Assembly (NCBI RefSeq): GCF_024868665.1
Contig: NC_079914.1
Coordinates: 5,605,596 to 5,669,595, forward strand
Source: Triplophysa rosa
Lineage: Eukaryota; Chordata; Actinopteri; Cypriniformes; Nemacheilidae
Length of the DNA stretch: 64,000 nt
Direction of reading: 5' to 3'
Under the pieces are notes generated by a model. The model made no database searches and was not told where the DNA came from. It saw nothing but the letters and a program-made list of their open reading frames with translations. Shown piece after piece: positions 21,863-33,472 of this stretch (positions are counted from its first letter, which is position 1; each line of letters begins with the position of its first letter). Both the position numbers and the translations under genes were made by a program.

Positions 21863-23213
21863 CGCTGGCGGAAAGGCGGAGATTACACAGATGAATCGCG
21901 GAACGAATCATTTGAGAGTCAGTCAAGAAGTAAGGTAATAAAAACTGCTTATTATTACGAAATAATAGTATTTTTACATCATGTATGTACATAAACTTGT
22001 TGTCGGACACTCCATAAACCAAAATAAGCCCTTAAAAATATTGAGGAATGTACTCTTTAAGAACAGAACATTTTCCCCTGTTAAATTTAGGGAAAACACA
22101 AAAGTAATTTCTTATCGAGAGTAAAACATCAAACTAACCATCTAACATAACATTTCTTTGTTAGATTTAAAACCCTCTGTCATCAACTGATCACATGATC
22201 CGTGAGAAAGACTCTGATGTAAACACCATTAAAGGAAATCAAGCCGTGAGCAGTGACTACAGCCTCACCGGATATGACCGTGGTCACCTGAACCCCAACA
22301 GCTTCCAATGCGGCGAAGGCCGTACTGCGACATTTACGCTGACCAACGCGGCACCCATGGATGCGTGTTTTAACCGTATCCACTGGAAGAACTGGGAGAC
22401 CACTCTAAAGAGATTTTTATTGAGCAAACTTACCTTCGATGGTGGTTCTGCAACTGCCTACATTGTCACAGGTACAGTACCCAATGCAAACGTACATATA
22501 CCACAAAGGGAAACTCCTGTGGACTCGGACAGGGTGACTGTTCCCTCTCACATCTGGACAGCTGTCTGTTATAAACACTACTTATCTGAGAAGTCTTTCT
22601 TCTTTGGCTATATAGGACAAAACCAGCCAGAGCATGGCATTAGCCTGATGAACCTCTTTCAACTTGAAGATCGTCTCAGTGCACTTTATAGTCACCTGTC
22701 AAAAAATGATCGGTCAATTAGTATTTTTGAGGATGATTGTTATAAAGACAATGTAGATGAGGATGAAGTTGAGGCTGTGTTTGAGAAATTATTAGTTCCA
22801 TTATTGAACGTTGTGATGAACTCAGTCATTGAAAGCACATACAATGCAATACAAACAGCCACCAAAAGTAAACGTGCTCATGGAATGAGATTCAAGGTGA
22901 CTGAGCTGACAGCAAAATTAGGCTTTGATAGTTTGATAGATTATTCCGATGTGAGAAAAAAACTGAAGATTTATGCAAAAAGTGATTGTCTTATTATTAA
23001 AGTCATAAAGTCTATGACTGATGGTGTAAGAGACCTAAGAAAAAGGGAAACTTCTGAGGGATCTGATTCTATCGAGTGCCAGTTGTTCCCAGATAGGCAG
23101 ATGGATGCAGCTGATGGATCTCTCTGCTCAAGCCTCTTATACTCTAGCAGCGGCTGTCAATGTACCTCAGGAGGTAAAACTAAACCCTGCTGCTCGTCTC
23201 TCTGCCTTTACAA

Positions 23214-25130
23214 CAGAGGTGTAAAGAGTACCTGAAAACCATACTTAAGTAAAAGTACAGATACCTTGCAGTGAAAATTACTCCATTACAAGTTACAAGT
23301 CACCAATTTCAAAACGACTTGAGTAAAAGTCTTCGAGTATCTGATTTGAACAGTACTTGAGTATTTTACTCATACTGAATGTAGGCTCAAAGCAGCACTA
23401 GTCCTCAACACTTAAGAGACATGTCAGTGAAAAACTAGAAACAGTCGATTCGTGAGGAGAGCAATCGCATTTATTTTCTTAAATCATAATAAGACTGAAC
23501 ACCTCAAAATTGCAACAAATCATGGCCGACATCATAACCTACTGTACGTCTATTACAAACACCCAAGTCTCATTTAAGCTCAACTGCTCATAAGTAAACC
23601 AAACTCCTTCAAAAAGGTCTCTTCAATATAACAGATAAATAAAATAATGTTAAGTAAAATCAAAAAGTCAAAGCCTTTTTGCACTGGACATGCTGGTTTG
23701 GGCCTCATGGCCAGCTGCAGTCATGTCCTCATTTCACATACACTGTTAGCCCTTACCTGCCATTTCTACAGTAATATACTGTATTGGCAACACTGTTGCC
23801 TGCTAGTTACTGTAGGTGTTTTACAGTAAACTACTGCAATGGCTGTTTGTAGATACATTATAAAAGAATCTATTAATGCACTTAAGTCACACAGTCTTAG
23901 ATGAACAAGTGTAAATAACAGATGAACACAATAAATCTGTCAAGATTTCACCAGAGGAGAATTAAACACAAACATCAATAACATCTTCACATATTACAGA
24001 CACCACTTTCACTTTATTTCTGTCATCTGTGTAAGATCTTATTGAGATTGAACTCGAGTTCATAGTGGTTCAATTATGTTTTAAGTCACCATTATGGCGA
24101 TCAGTGTTTGCTTTGGTTGGACTCTTTGACTTTCTTGTAGCTTTAAAATGTACACTTATACAATAACACTGAAAGGGACTTTACAGGAACCGCAACTTTA
24201 TGTTTGCTTAGTAACTGAAGATACATCTGAAAGAATTCAATCATTAAATAATAATAATATAGCATTTAAGATTTATTAAGATATGTTTGGTAAAGTGATC
24301 ACATGTTATAATGGAAAGATCTCTGTCAGAAAATCTTTCTTTGCAATTGAGACACAATTAGACACTTGACATACAAACCTCATCAATGGTGACAAACAAT
24401 CATGAATGAGTTTTGTACTATGTACCCAGCATGCATTGCAGCATGAAGCTGTTCAGTTGATTGTCACCATTGTTGAGATTCATATGTGGATTGTTCATTT
24501 CTCTGTGTCCGACTCATTCTATAGGTTAATATTTTGTCTATATAGTGTGAGAGCACTTTTGAAAATTGAAATACTATACATTCTTTTTACTGGTTTACAT
24601 CACTTCATGGCAATAGTCCCACCACATGGTCAAATTTTGAGCAAACATGTTTAGAGCACATTTAGGAAGAGTTAGTTTTAAAAATAAGAGCTTTTGTAGA
24701 TGTGTGACCTACAGTAACTAGCTGGCAACAGTGTTGCCAATATATTACTGTAGAAATAGCGGGTAAGGGCTAACCGTGTGTAAACCGCCAGCGATTGACA
24801 TCTACCTGATACTGCACTCATATTCATATAAAGAAGCCATGTTGACAAGTTTTTGTAAGTTAGAGCAAAATCCACAAGATTGTAGTACCTTCATTACCCT
24901 GTAAATGGCAATATTAATTATAAGATAGGTGCCATGCAAAATGTAATGTGTAACTGCATTAGTCATTACAAATGTAGTGGAGTAAAGAGTACATATACTT
25001 GTTCAAAAATGTAGTTAAGTAGAGAGTAAAAGTTGCTTATATCTTTAATACTCAGTACAACTACAAAGTAGCCAAAAAGATACTTAAGTAAAGTAACTAA
25101 GTACATTTACTCCAATACTTTACACCACTG
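23214..25130 (+). mobile_element. Tol2-like hAT element inserted in the ENDOD1-like coding exon
   Basis: The ends are CAGAGGTGTAAAGAGTA and TACTTTACACCACTG. The duplication CTTTACAA flanks both sides (23206-23213 and 25131-25138) and is itself coding sequence: removing the element and one duplicate restores ..CTT TAC AAG GAA.. in frame. The element is non-autonomous, and its body matches the 851 bp copy at 32453-33303 in reverse orientation. The extra length is a nested element at about 23742-24783. Confidence 0.9.
23742..24783. mobile_element. about 1.04 kb inverted-repeat element nested in the Tol2-like copy
   Basis: The left CACTGTTAGCCCTTACCTGC continues through CAGTAATATACTGTATTGGCAACACTGTTGCC and pairs with the right GGCAACAGTGTTGCCAATAT ... 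GGGTAAGGGCTAACCGTGTG. The uninterrupted copy at 32453-33303 runs straight from ATGACTGCAG-type sequence to GATACTGCAC across this place. The exact target duplication is unclear. There is no gene inside. Confidence 0.7.
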
Positions 25131-25586
25131 CTTTACAAGGAACAATTCAAGGGCTACAGGTGTTACTCGGGCCAGAAGATGATCGAGTGCTCCCCGCCGT
25201 ACTCCCTCATCACGGCCAAAGGAGAGAGGTGCTTGAGCGATCACCCGTGCGCCACGTACGGCTACGACTACTACTGGTGTCAGACTGGGCACGGTTACAT
25301 TAAAGATGACTGGGATTACTGCAGCCCTCCGCTGTGGAGGAGTAAGGCTAAAAATGGGGAGTACTGCCGCAGTGACCGTGCATGTGCCAAATATGGTGAA
25401 AGCCAGCCGTGGTGCTACATGGATGATGGCAAGTAAAACAAGTGTTGCTCTTCTGATGACTGTCACTCGGCTGTGAATGACAAAACATGCAAGCCTGATC
25501 ACCCCTGTGGCTACCATGATGAAAAATACCTGTGGTGCTACACTACCGATGGAAAATGGGATTATTGTTGCACAGCATGTGCATGA

Positions 25587-26036
25587 TAGTTGGTTTACAA
25601 TGTATCAACCATTTATTACTAATAAGGACTTTGCAGAATTGACTATGTACATGGAGAACCCTTACTAACCTAGAATCTTAGTAACATAAAAATAAAGACT
25701 CTGATACGTTCTTCTGAAATTAACATCAGTTTATGACAGTTTTACTGTGACAGTTCCAGTTCCTTTTTTACACTTGTCTGTTTAACTCTACCATCACGGG
25801 TCGATCTGTAGTCACTGAGCTGCTAGTCAGCCTGAAAAGGATGATCAGAAGAAATGCCCTTTAAATAACTATCCACCTTATTTTTGAACGCGGACATAAA
25901 CGATGTGATGTACTTTTTTGTACATCACATGTACCTTTTTGTCTTGAGACTTCCGTTTTAGTAGCCAGCCGGTGGAAAACAATGGAAGTGGTGTCGTGGC
26001 AGCATGCTCAAAAACCATTAAAACCGCTCTGGTGAA
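25587..26036. other. 3' flank of the ENDOD1-like pseudogene
   Basis: Contains the AATAAA at 25691-25696 that would serve the nuclease gene. 25880-26035 carries no recognised gene. Confidence 0.5.
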
Positions 26037-26371
26037 TATTTTTTTACAAACTCGATGTATTACACAGTGGGAGGATAAAGTGGCCTGATATTTCATATGA
26101 AGATATATTCAATTATTTCTTCGAATTCCTTGGTCTTTGTACAACTACAAAAGCACAGAGACCAGTACCAGTAACTTACATGCACAGTGGGAAAGTCAGT
26201 CGCAATTTGTACATGACACGAATTCGTGTTTTTAAAAGTAGATTTGAATCCCAGTCAAAGTGGAGCAAACATTCCTGGATCCTCACAACTAATAACGGAA
26301 GAATGGAGACGGCTGGTTGCTCTTTTATCACAGTTCTCCACCGAACTGCAGCATCCATCACAACTTTGTAA
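26037..26371 (+). pseudogene. decayed fragment of a transposon-type gene (KWPDISYEDIFNYF)
   Basis: An open stretch of about 110 codons reads GRIKWPDISYEDIFNYF ... MHSGKVSRN ... SKHSWILTTNNGRMETAGCS and ends in TAA at 26369. The W-P-D-I-x-Y-x-D-I-(Y/F)-N-Y-(L/F) opening recalls fish proteins of the THAP/SWIM/YqaJ-nuclease type that spread with DNA transposons. The later W-(V/I)-(I/L)..G.(I/M)..A.C segment would be the start of a SWIM zinc finger, but its remaining ligands are lost. Identification is by remembered motif only. Confidence 0.3.
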
Positions 26372-27037
26372 AAACAACTCAAAACATACTAACCAATAAC
26401 TGTCTGTTTTTATGACTATTCAATAAAAATGATTTCATTTTGTTTATTCACTCCCTTGCTTAAATCCTCATAGTAACATGGTAAACAAAGCTTTCAGTAC
26501 TGTTTAGCATGTTGACAAAATCTTAAATGTGCGTCTCCCAAATTAATGAAAATGTAATATCCTGTAACTGTTAACTTAGTCATGCAGCTGCGATCCTCTG
26601 GCATGTAGGTAGCTTGTTAAGTTTTAAACAGCTAAGTACATATAAAAATGCTAACAGCTAAATTTTAACTGCTGCTAATGTTATTATACAACTATTTTCA
26701 TACTGTTTAGTTGTACTAAATGTGTTTTGTTTATGTATAATCTATGATATATGATAATGATATTTTTACATTTAGTGCCACTCTCATTATAAATGCCTGC
26801 CTTTGAACAATGTTTATTAGTTATTGACTTCAAAAAGGTGAATTGTCCAGGAGAAATGGCATTCAGTAAGCTAAAATATTGAATAATAGTATGGATGCCG
26901 ATCATAGGGTGCGCGACATTCAGATTCAGTTCTGGTGCGTGGATTAAGATAAAAAACAAATGTTTTGTAGACATTTTTGCGTTTGTACCCAAGTGGTGCT
27001 CGCTGCAGAGCAAATGGGCGGACGTTAGATGTCCAAC

Positions 27038-27171
27038 GAGGTGGAGCTACAGATCCAACGAGGAGGAGCTACAGATCCAGAGAGGAGGAGCTACAGATCC
27101 AGCGAGGAGGAGCTACAGATCACATCCAGAGAGGAGGAGCTTCCCGTCACGTCCAACGAGGAGGAGCTACG
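27038..27171 (+). repeat. GAGGAGGAGCTAC minisatellite
   Basis: Six tandem units of 22-27 bp sharing GAGGAGGAGCTAC(AGATC)CA. All three plus frames stay open across it, which explains the Gly/Arg/Ser-rich frames; I do not call a gene. Confidence 0.85.
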
Positions 27172-28337
27172 TAAGGTTCACCTCTATGGGTCGTACTTTA
27201 ATTTCCTCTCTTTAACTTTTGTCACGTTTTCATGACATCGTTTCTATGAGAAACAGTATGACTTACACTATCTGCACCCCTGCTTTCATCCCCCTACCAT
27301 ATTAATGCTATTTGTGAATCATATAACATATATAATTCATTAATGTAAAAAACCACTGATATGGTTTTTACTTTGCCCTTACAGGTGTGATAAAAAATAA
27401 CTAAAATGATCACCTATTAGCTTGTCTCATCTCGTTTATTCCTTTTAAATGTAGACTTAGGCGCTCCACTTCAAAAAATAAAAACGGGGTGTCAATTTGA
27501 GTACAAATAGGTAACCTTGTTGTCAACGTAATTTCAAACAGCGGCCACAGTGGCGTAAGGTATGGTGTGTAGAGGATTGACGCTGGACATAGGGGGTTCT
27601 TATTCACCTTTAGCCAAAAATGCTCTTTTACCTAATTCCATTACATATCAGATCAGGAAGGCATTTGTTTTCAATAAAATCAATTTAAACTTAAAATGAC
27701 CTTTTATTCAAAAAGTTTAGGTTAAGGGTACGTTGGGTATTGGGCTTTATTATCTCAATAAGTTACCATCCTTTTAATTATTTGGATAAATATAATGATT
27801 TACACGGTTATTATTTCATAATGTTTAATGCACAACAATACTGAGGTGCAAATAGTATCTGCCACTATTTATAAGTATCAATATAGCATCTAACGCCTAT
27901 TTACAGTTAATCAAAATACAGCTATTTTTGGTTAGTGTAAATAGCATATCGCTAAGAAATGCTTCCATATTCACTTAGTGTAAACAGAACCTACAGCTAT
28001 TTAAACTTAGTGTAAATATCATCTGTCACTATTTTCACTTAGTGCAAATAGCCGCTGCCAAATAAAAATGAATGCATGTACAACAGTATAGTTGTGAATA
28101 TAATGTATAAGTAATATAATCTTGGATGGACTCATTACCTTTTGATTAAGACAATCACATGGATAAAGTAACCTTTTTTTCCCACAAAACTTTAATTGGT
28201 CAAAAACAAGACATTTTAATACACGTAAAACTCCATGACAATACAAAACCATTTACAGAATTAACCCAGATCTACATCATCAGTTAGCTTTTTAAAGGTC
28301 AGGATTGTGCAGCCAAGACACACAAATATTTCTTTTA
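27172..28337. other. noncoding, AT-rich
   Basis: No exon or RNA gene seen. 27840-28060 has a loose repeat of AGTGTAAATAGCA / CTATTT..CTTAGTGTAAA every 35-60 bp. Confidence 0.5.
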
Positions 28338-28460
28338 TCATATACATCCTGCATGAAACATATCCTGCACTCTCTCAAAGGTGAAAAGGAAGGGAGCCTG
28401 GATTTTGTCCTGATCCATGCCACCATCATAGAAAATGGTGTCAATAAATAGGTCCCGCAT
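28338..28460 (-). pseudogene. unrecognised coding-like fragment
   Basis: From ATG at 28460 the minus strand reads MRDLFIDTIFYDGGMDQDKI, then QAPFLFTFERVQDMFHAG, to TGA at 28338-28340. Composition is protein-like rather than random AT, and it sits downstream of the C48-like exons on the same strand. I do not recognise the family. Confidence 0.25.
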
Positions 28461-28477
28461 TGTTATTGCCAACAAGG

Positions 28478-28630
28478 AATAATTTACATTTACATTTGCA
28501 TTTATTCATTTGGCAGACGCTTTTATCCAAAGCGACTTACAAGTAGGAGAGCATACAGTATAAACATTTTGTCAACACGCTAAACAGTACCGTTAGTTTA
28601 CAAGGCCATTCTACTAGGATTAAAGCTGGA
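28478..28630 (+). repeat. teleost repeat core (GCAGACGCTTTTATCC type), copy 1
   Basis: ATTTGGCAGACGCTTTTATC and CAAAGCGACTTACA form the conserved core of a ubiquitous fish SINE/DNA-repeat group, often assigned to V-SINE-like families. Similar cores lie at about 51385 and 56002. Confidence 0.7.
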
Positions 28631-28691
28631 GTAAGCAAAGGAGAGAATGAACAACAAGATTTTTTTTTTCAGACAGACAGACAGTTATTGG

Positions 28692-29539
28692 TCAATGATC
28701 ATCCTCGTTCATTCTTGTGACCTGTGGTAGATGAACTTTCCCAGCAAAGTGGGTTCGGTACTCCTTCACCCAGTCACAGTGAGCAGAATCTGTTTCATCA
28801 CAGCTGAGTCCTTTGTGCAAAAAGATAACAATATAATCAAATAAATAAAGATAATGAATAATAATGGAAAGTGTTGCTCAAACACTTATGAAACAGGAAA
28901 GGTAATTGCATAAACAAGTCAAACAATACATAAACATTCCCTGTACATACATGGATTCTCGTAGCTGGGGTGACCTCCATGACGTCTGGCACAGATGGGG
29001 TGACCTCCATAATGTTTAGATCCAGTTGGATCATTGGTTTGGTGACTGACTGTTGGCCGTATAGAAAAAGTGACAAAACAGTACACTTTATTATAGTGTG
29101 CATCATTTATTACAAATGACCTGTACACTGAGAAATGCACACAATGAATATCTTCATTCAAAGTATAGTTAGCAATATTATACCTTGTATATGTATAACT
29201 AATGTCTAACTAATTAATCAAATATGTCAAGTAAAAAATCTTAATAATTCTCATTAATTGTCATTAATAATTGTCTTTTACTTGTCTTTATTTTATATTG
29301 TCTTTTCAGTCCATTTTGGTGAACAAATAACCAAAAATTGATAAAACTCACTGCCGAAAAATCGAAGGGCTTTCCAAGGGTCACATACATGGCGTACTAA
29401 GATACAAAATCAAAACTCTGTGTGTGCCAAACACTGCATTTGTTAATATAAGATCAGAAACAATGGTATAGCAATTATGAACACTTACCATCAACATGAA
29501 TATTCCACAGTCATTCCCTTGAAGCTGAAGTGGTGCACC
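28692..29539 (-). pseudogene. C48/Ulp1-like protease fragment, partial exons
   Basis: Two exons with good splice sites and phase-0 joining are readable. 29539-29489 gives GAPLQLQGNDCGIFMLM and 29396-29352 gives YAMYVTLGKPFDFSA. Together they form the Q-x-(G/S)-N-D-C-G-(I/V)-F-x-L-x-Y-A core around the catalytic Cys (and oxyanion Gln) of Ulp1/SENP proteases. A possible last exon is 28810-28692 (LSCDETDSAHCDWVKEYRTH ... stop). The catalytic His and Asp regions were not found upstream. In fish such domains occur both in SUMO proteases and in proteins carried by DNA transposons; context favours a transposon remnant. Confidence 0.5.
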
Positions 29540-32444
29540 CTGTTATTTAAGAGTGGAATAAGATCATATTGTACATACAGTGGGCTATATAGTGTACTAT
29601 GAATGTATTATATGATGACATTTCTCTGCTGTTTCTATAATAAAACATAAATTCAATTATTATACAACAATAAATCTGGGGCGGTCACAACAAAAAATTG
29701 ATCATACTGTATTATACCATGGTCAGTCTCAATACTGGATTCTTATTGGCTGGAAGGTGGTGTGCATTAAAACCGTTTACTGTACATGTAGATCCAGTTT
29801 GCATATATCCTCTTCAAAATCAATGATAGTTTTAACCTTATTAATTGTGGCAAGACCATGATGTAATACGTGCCTAGGTGTGCATTAAACGCTACTGTTT
29901 TCACATCTGTGAGCTTCGCTTCGGGTGGTTCTCCATCTCCATGTCATGCATTAAAATAATTGTATGCACACTTAGACCTGAATTACCCCTTACGTTAAAA
30001 CAAGCATTGCTAAAATAAGTGGTGTCCACGTGTTAATGCAAATAATATGAAATGAATCGGTTATAATATACACTGTTAACAGTAGCGGAAACAAAACTTA
30101 AAAATGCTTCGCTAAACCACAAATTAGCCTACATGTATTTAGGTGTTTGACGCTAGTGTCTATTTATGTACGATTACACATTCAAGGACATTCACATTCA
30201 TTTTATGTTTGAAAGTTCAGTGTTCTCGGAACCGGCTCGAAAAATAAATCTTGGAACCGGCTCGATCCCAGAAACCCCCCCCCCCCAAATATTGCATAAT
30301 AAGTGGACGAGTAATGATATGCATTCCTTGGGAGTTAAGATACTTCACTATTAACATCCTTGAACTGTTGGAAATTGTAAGATGTGTATATTTATCCAGT
30401 GACATTTGGAGATGTTTTAATAAACCTAATTCAAAGTATATACAATATTTAATATAAATAGCCTACATAAAGTTTAACAATAACAGCTTAAATAAAATAA
30501 TTTCATTTTAAAAGGTTAAATAATAAAGTTAATAAAAAATTAGTTGTGAATGCTAAATTGCGATGGGTGAGACTGGAACTGTAATTGTAATATTGCTGTA
30601 AAATTATAATATATTATACGTAATCTGTGCTTTCACGCCCACTTGATGCTCATCAAAAACGCACACATGCGCAGACAACCCCTAAAGCTTAGTAACATTT
30701 CCTTCAAATGAACTAACCCTGGAACATAACCTGCTCCGGAGCAGGGTATCTTCAGAGAGTAAGTTGCTATGGTTACTTACATACCCTGAAAGTTATCTCC
30801 GTTTTTGGAACCGAAAGTTGGGGTTATCAGCTAACTAACCCTTAAACTTACCCGGGTATGTCACATAACCAGCTTTCTGGAATACACCCCTGATAGGTAG
30901 AAGCGGTGATTGCTGATGGTTGACCAGCTGGGCTGATTATATGCTTAGGTTCCTCCCGAACTTTGTTAATTAAACATCATTTAAGCTTGTAGCTTTTGGG
31001 TTCCATAATAAATATTAACTAGCCATTAAAAATAGCACACATGTCCAACTTGCAATATAACTGCCATTAGCTGTAGAGGCTCACCAGAAGTCTAAACACA
31101 AACAGCTCAAAGATGGCAGCGCCCACTTTCATGCCAGAAATAAGGTGGATATGTCTGCATATATTTCCTGGCTGTATGTTGTTATGGCCCACTCATTATT
31201 TTGTATGCACAAATACAATATCATGCAAATGTCAACCTTACGGTTAATTTTTTTTATCAGGTCAGGTCAGATGTCAATATTTGGTGGTTTAAATACCCAT
31301 GTGAAGTATCTTGTTGTATTGGCTGTGCTAGTAAATGCTGTTGTACCTGTGTACTTTATTGTGTATGTGGCTAATTATTTAATAGTTGTGTTTGTTACTA
31401 TACAAAAACCCTTAGATACAAAAGTTTTTATTTAAGTATTTGCTTTTGCAATAGAGGTGAGGTTTTGCTTGTTGTGGGGTTGTGTGTTTGGAGTTTAGAT
31501 AAAATAATCCATAGTTTTAAAGTGTGTTAGCATTTAAAACATTCTTCAAAATATCTGGTTGCACTTTTATTTTAATACATTTAGTATAAGGTAACTACAT
31601 GGTATAAGTTTAGGTGTAGGTTCAGGTTAGTACTGTACTAGTTATTACCCAACTATTATATTTACTGTAATAAGTACACAGTATGTACATGGGAAACAGG
31701 ACTGTAAAATGTGTGTTCTTCTGTATTTCATACAGGTTTGGAATGACACGGGGGCATTTGTACACCCAAAACTCCCAAATCTCAAAATATATGAAAAAGT
31801 ATTTAAAAAGAACAGCTTCTACTTGAAAATAAAAATACAACAACGCAAAACGCAGGATTTGTTGATAAAGAGATAAAAGCATAAGCGGTTTTATTTTTGC
31901 ACATGCGTGATAGCCTTTCATAAATGCGTCAGTAATGCATGTCAGACATGCGTGTAGAAGCTCATATATAGAAGATATATAATTTTGTTTGAAGTTTGAA
32001 CTTATTTACTTGCCTGCAAAAATGCTTTCAAATGATCCACTATGTTTAGGAACTTCTCAAATTAGCTCAAATGCTAATTGCGTGCGTATGCTTATGTTTA
32101 TAATTCAACCATTTTGTTTTAAGTTGAGTGTCATCAGTGCCGATCCTAGACGTCTTTGGGCCCTAAGCAAACCTTTGTGGGGGCCCTTGTCATAGTTTAA
32201 TTGAGATAAACATAACTGTAAATTATTAGAAATAAAAAATAATAAATCAAAACACTTAAATGAATAAAAACTGTAAGACAAAAAAACATTAAACTTACAG
32301 TTTACTTACAGAACAATTAAGTATAAAATTAAATTCACATTTTGATTCACATGTAAATTATTCTTTACCCAAAGTAATGTGTGGCTCTGGACATCTAGCT
32401 ATCAAAGAAAACTGTAACAGGCAATGCGGTGTGATTTTACTAAC
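29540..32444. other. noncoding with scattered repeat scraps
   Basis: No exon could be supported. A poly-C run lies at about 30276-30287, and a duplicated GAACCGGCTCGA motif at about 30229-30266. 30700-30900 is a fragment with GCTCCGGAGCAGGGTAT and ACCCGGGTATGTCACAT, typical of low-copy fish DNA repeats. 31560-31700 resembles a MITE. Confidence 0.5.
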
Positions 32445-32452
32445 CAAAGGAG

Positions 32453-33303
32453 CAGGGGTGTAAAGTATTGGAGTAAATGTAATTAGTTACTGTACTTAAG
32501 TATATTTTTGGCTACTTTGTAGTTGTACTGAGTATTAAAGATATTAGCTACTTTTACTCTCTACTTGACTACATTTTTGAACAAGTATATGTACTCTTTA
32601 CTCCACTACATTTGTAATGACTAATGCAGTTACACATTACATTTTGCATGGCACCTATCTTTTTTTGCAGCAGTTTATTTTTGCTACAGAATCATTCATA
32701 TTGCCATTTACAGGGCATTGAAGGTACTATAATCTTGTGGATTTTGCCCTAATTTACTAAAACTTGTTAACATGGCTTCTTTATGTGAATACGAGTGCAG
32801 TATCAGGTAGCATGACTGCAGCTGGCGATGAGGCCAAAACAGCATGTCCAGTGCAAAAATGCTTTGACTTTTAATTTTACTTAACATTATTTTATTTATG
32901 CGTTATATTGAAGAGACCCTTTTGAAGGAGTTTGGTTTACTTATGAGCACTTGAGCTTAAATGAGACTTGGGTGTTTGTAATAGATGTAGGTTATGGTGT
33001 CGACCATGATTTGTTGCAATTTTGAGGTGTTCAGTCTTATTATGATTTAAGAAAATAAATGCGATTGCTCTCCTCACGAATCAACTGTTTTTCACTGACA
33101 TGTCTCTTAAGTGTTGAGGACTAGTGCTTTGAGCCTATTCAGTATGAGTAAAATACTCAAGTACTTTTAAAATCAGATACTCTAAGACTTTTACTGAAGT
33201 CGTTTTGGAATTGGTGACTTGTAACTTGTAATGGAGTAATTTTCTCTGCAACGTATCTGTACTTTTACTTAAGTATGGTTTTCAAGTACTCTTTACACCT
33301 CTG
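32453..33303 (-). mobile_element. Tol2-like non-autonomous hAT element, uninterrupted copy
   Basis: 851 bp, with ends CAGGGGTGTAAAGTATTGG and AGTACTCTTTACACCTCTG. The duplication CAAAGGAG is on both sides (32445-32452 and 33304-33311). Its body is the reverse complement of 23214-25130 without the nested element. No transposase. Confidence 0.9.
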
Positions 33304-33472
33304 CAAAGGAGTGATTAACAAAAATAAAGCATGATAAATATAGTTTACTCAAGAATGCTAAGCATATGAAAACACATCAATAATTCTCTAAATGTGATGA
33401 CACAAAAATTACGTATTATCGTGGGCAAACAAAATAAAGTGGATTGCAGTGGTGTGCATGAGACTCACATGA

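Larger units (their letters stand above)
20729..22056 (+). mobile_element. 1.33 kb TTAA-type (Kolobok-like) element with two convergent first exons, copy A
   Basis: TTAA on both sides (20725-20728 and 22057-22060) and perfect short inverted ends AGAGTACATTCCTC / GAGGAATGTACTCT. Inside are a plus-strand THAP exon (21017-21292), a minus-strand exon (21668-21596) and a CCAAT-box array (21761-21862). An almost identical inverted copy lies at 36225-37558. Both exons read inward and end at splice donors with no partner exons between them, as expected if an autonomous two-gene element lost its middle. Confidence 0.75.
18778..22164. other. intron 1 of the ENDOD1-like gene, with insertions
   Basis: About 3.4 kb. 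19.0-20.0 kb is AT-rich with no gene. 20020-20039 is the reversed CAGTGGTTCTCAACCTTTTT terminus of a Charlie/hAT-type repeat. A poly-C tract lies at about 20409. The THAP-carrying TTAA element occupies 20729-22056, ending about 100 bp before exon 2. Confidence 0.7.
18494..25586 (+). pseudogene. ENDOD1-like nuclease-family gene with Cys-rich C-terminal repeats, disrupted
   Basis: Exon 1 (18494-18777) encodes a signal peptide MFVLGLLTCITLRAFSAQA and the family's N-terminal segment (FSECSTFFYKG, FYYATLYSVSHRIP). Exon 2 starts at 22165 and carries the DNA/RNA non-specific endonuclease core, YDRGHLNPNSF, then FTLTNAAPMDACFN. The usual catalytic His of D-R-G-H is present, as is the metal-site Asn. 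The tail has three Cys/Trp-rich units of fibronectin-II or kringle-like spacing (CATYGYDYYWC...DWDYC; CAKYGESQPWCY...; CGYHDEKYLWCY...WDYCC). Breaks: a Tol2-like insertion at 23214-25130; TAA at 25434-25436 between units 2 and 3; and the only visible splice pair (CACAG/GTAGAC to TTGTTAG/ATTTAA) joins out of frame with the nuclease frame. The original stop is 25584-25586 and AATAAA lies at 25691. Such proteins are secreted or membrane-linked in fish and are expanded in immune tissues. Confidence 0.8.

Noticed and set aside
21761..21994. Open frame MTNHSRLDHLTNHSRLDHL...
   Set aside because: It is a translation of the CCAAT tandem array and ends without homology.
27029..27235. Arg/Gly/Ser-rich open frames in three frames
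   Set aside because: All derive from the 22-27 bp GAGGAGGAGCTAC minisatellite.
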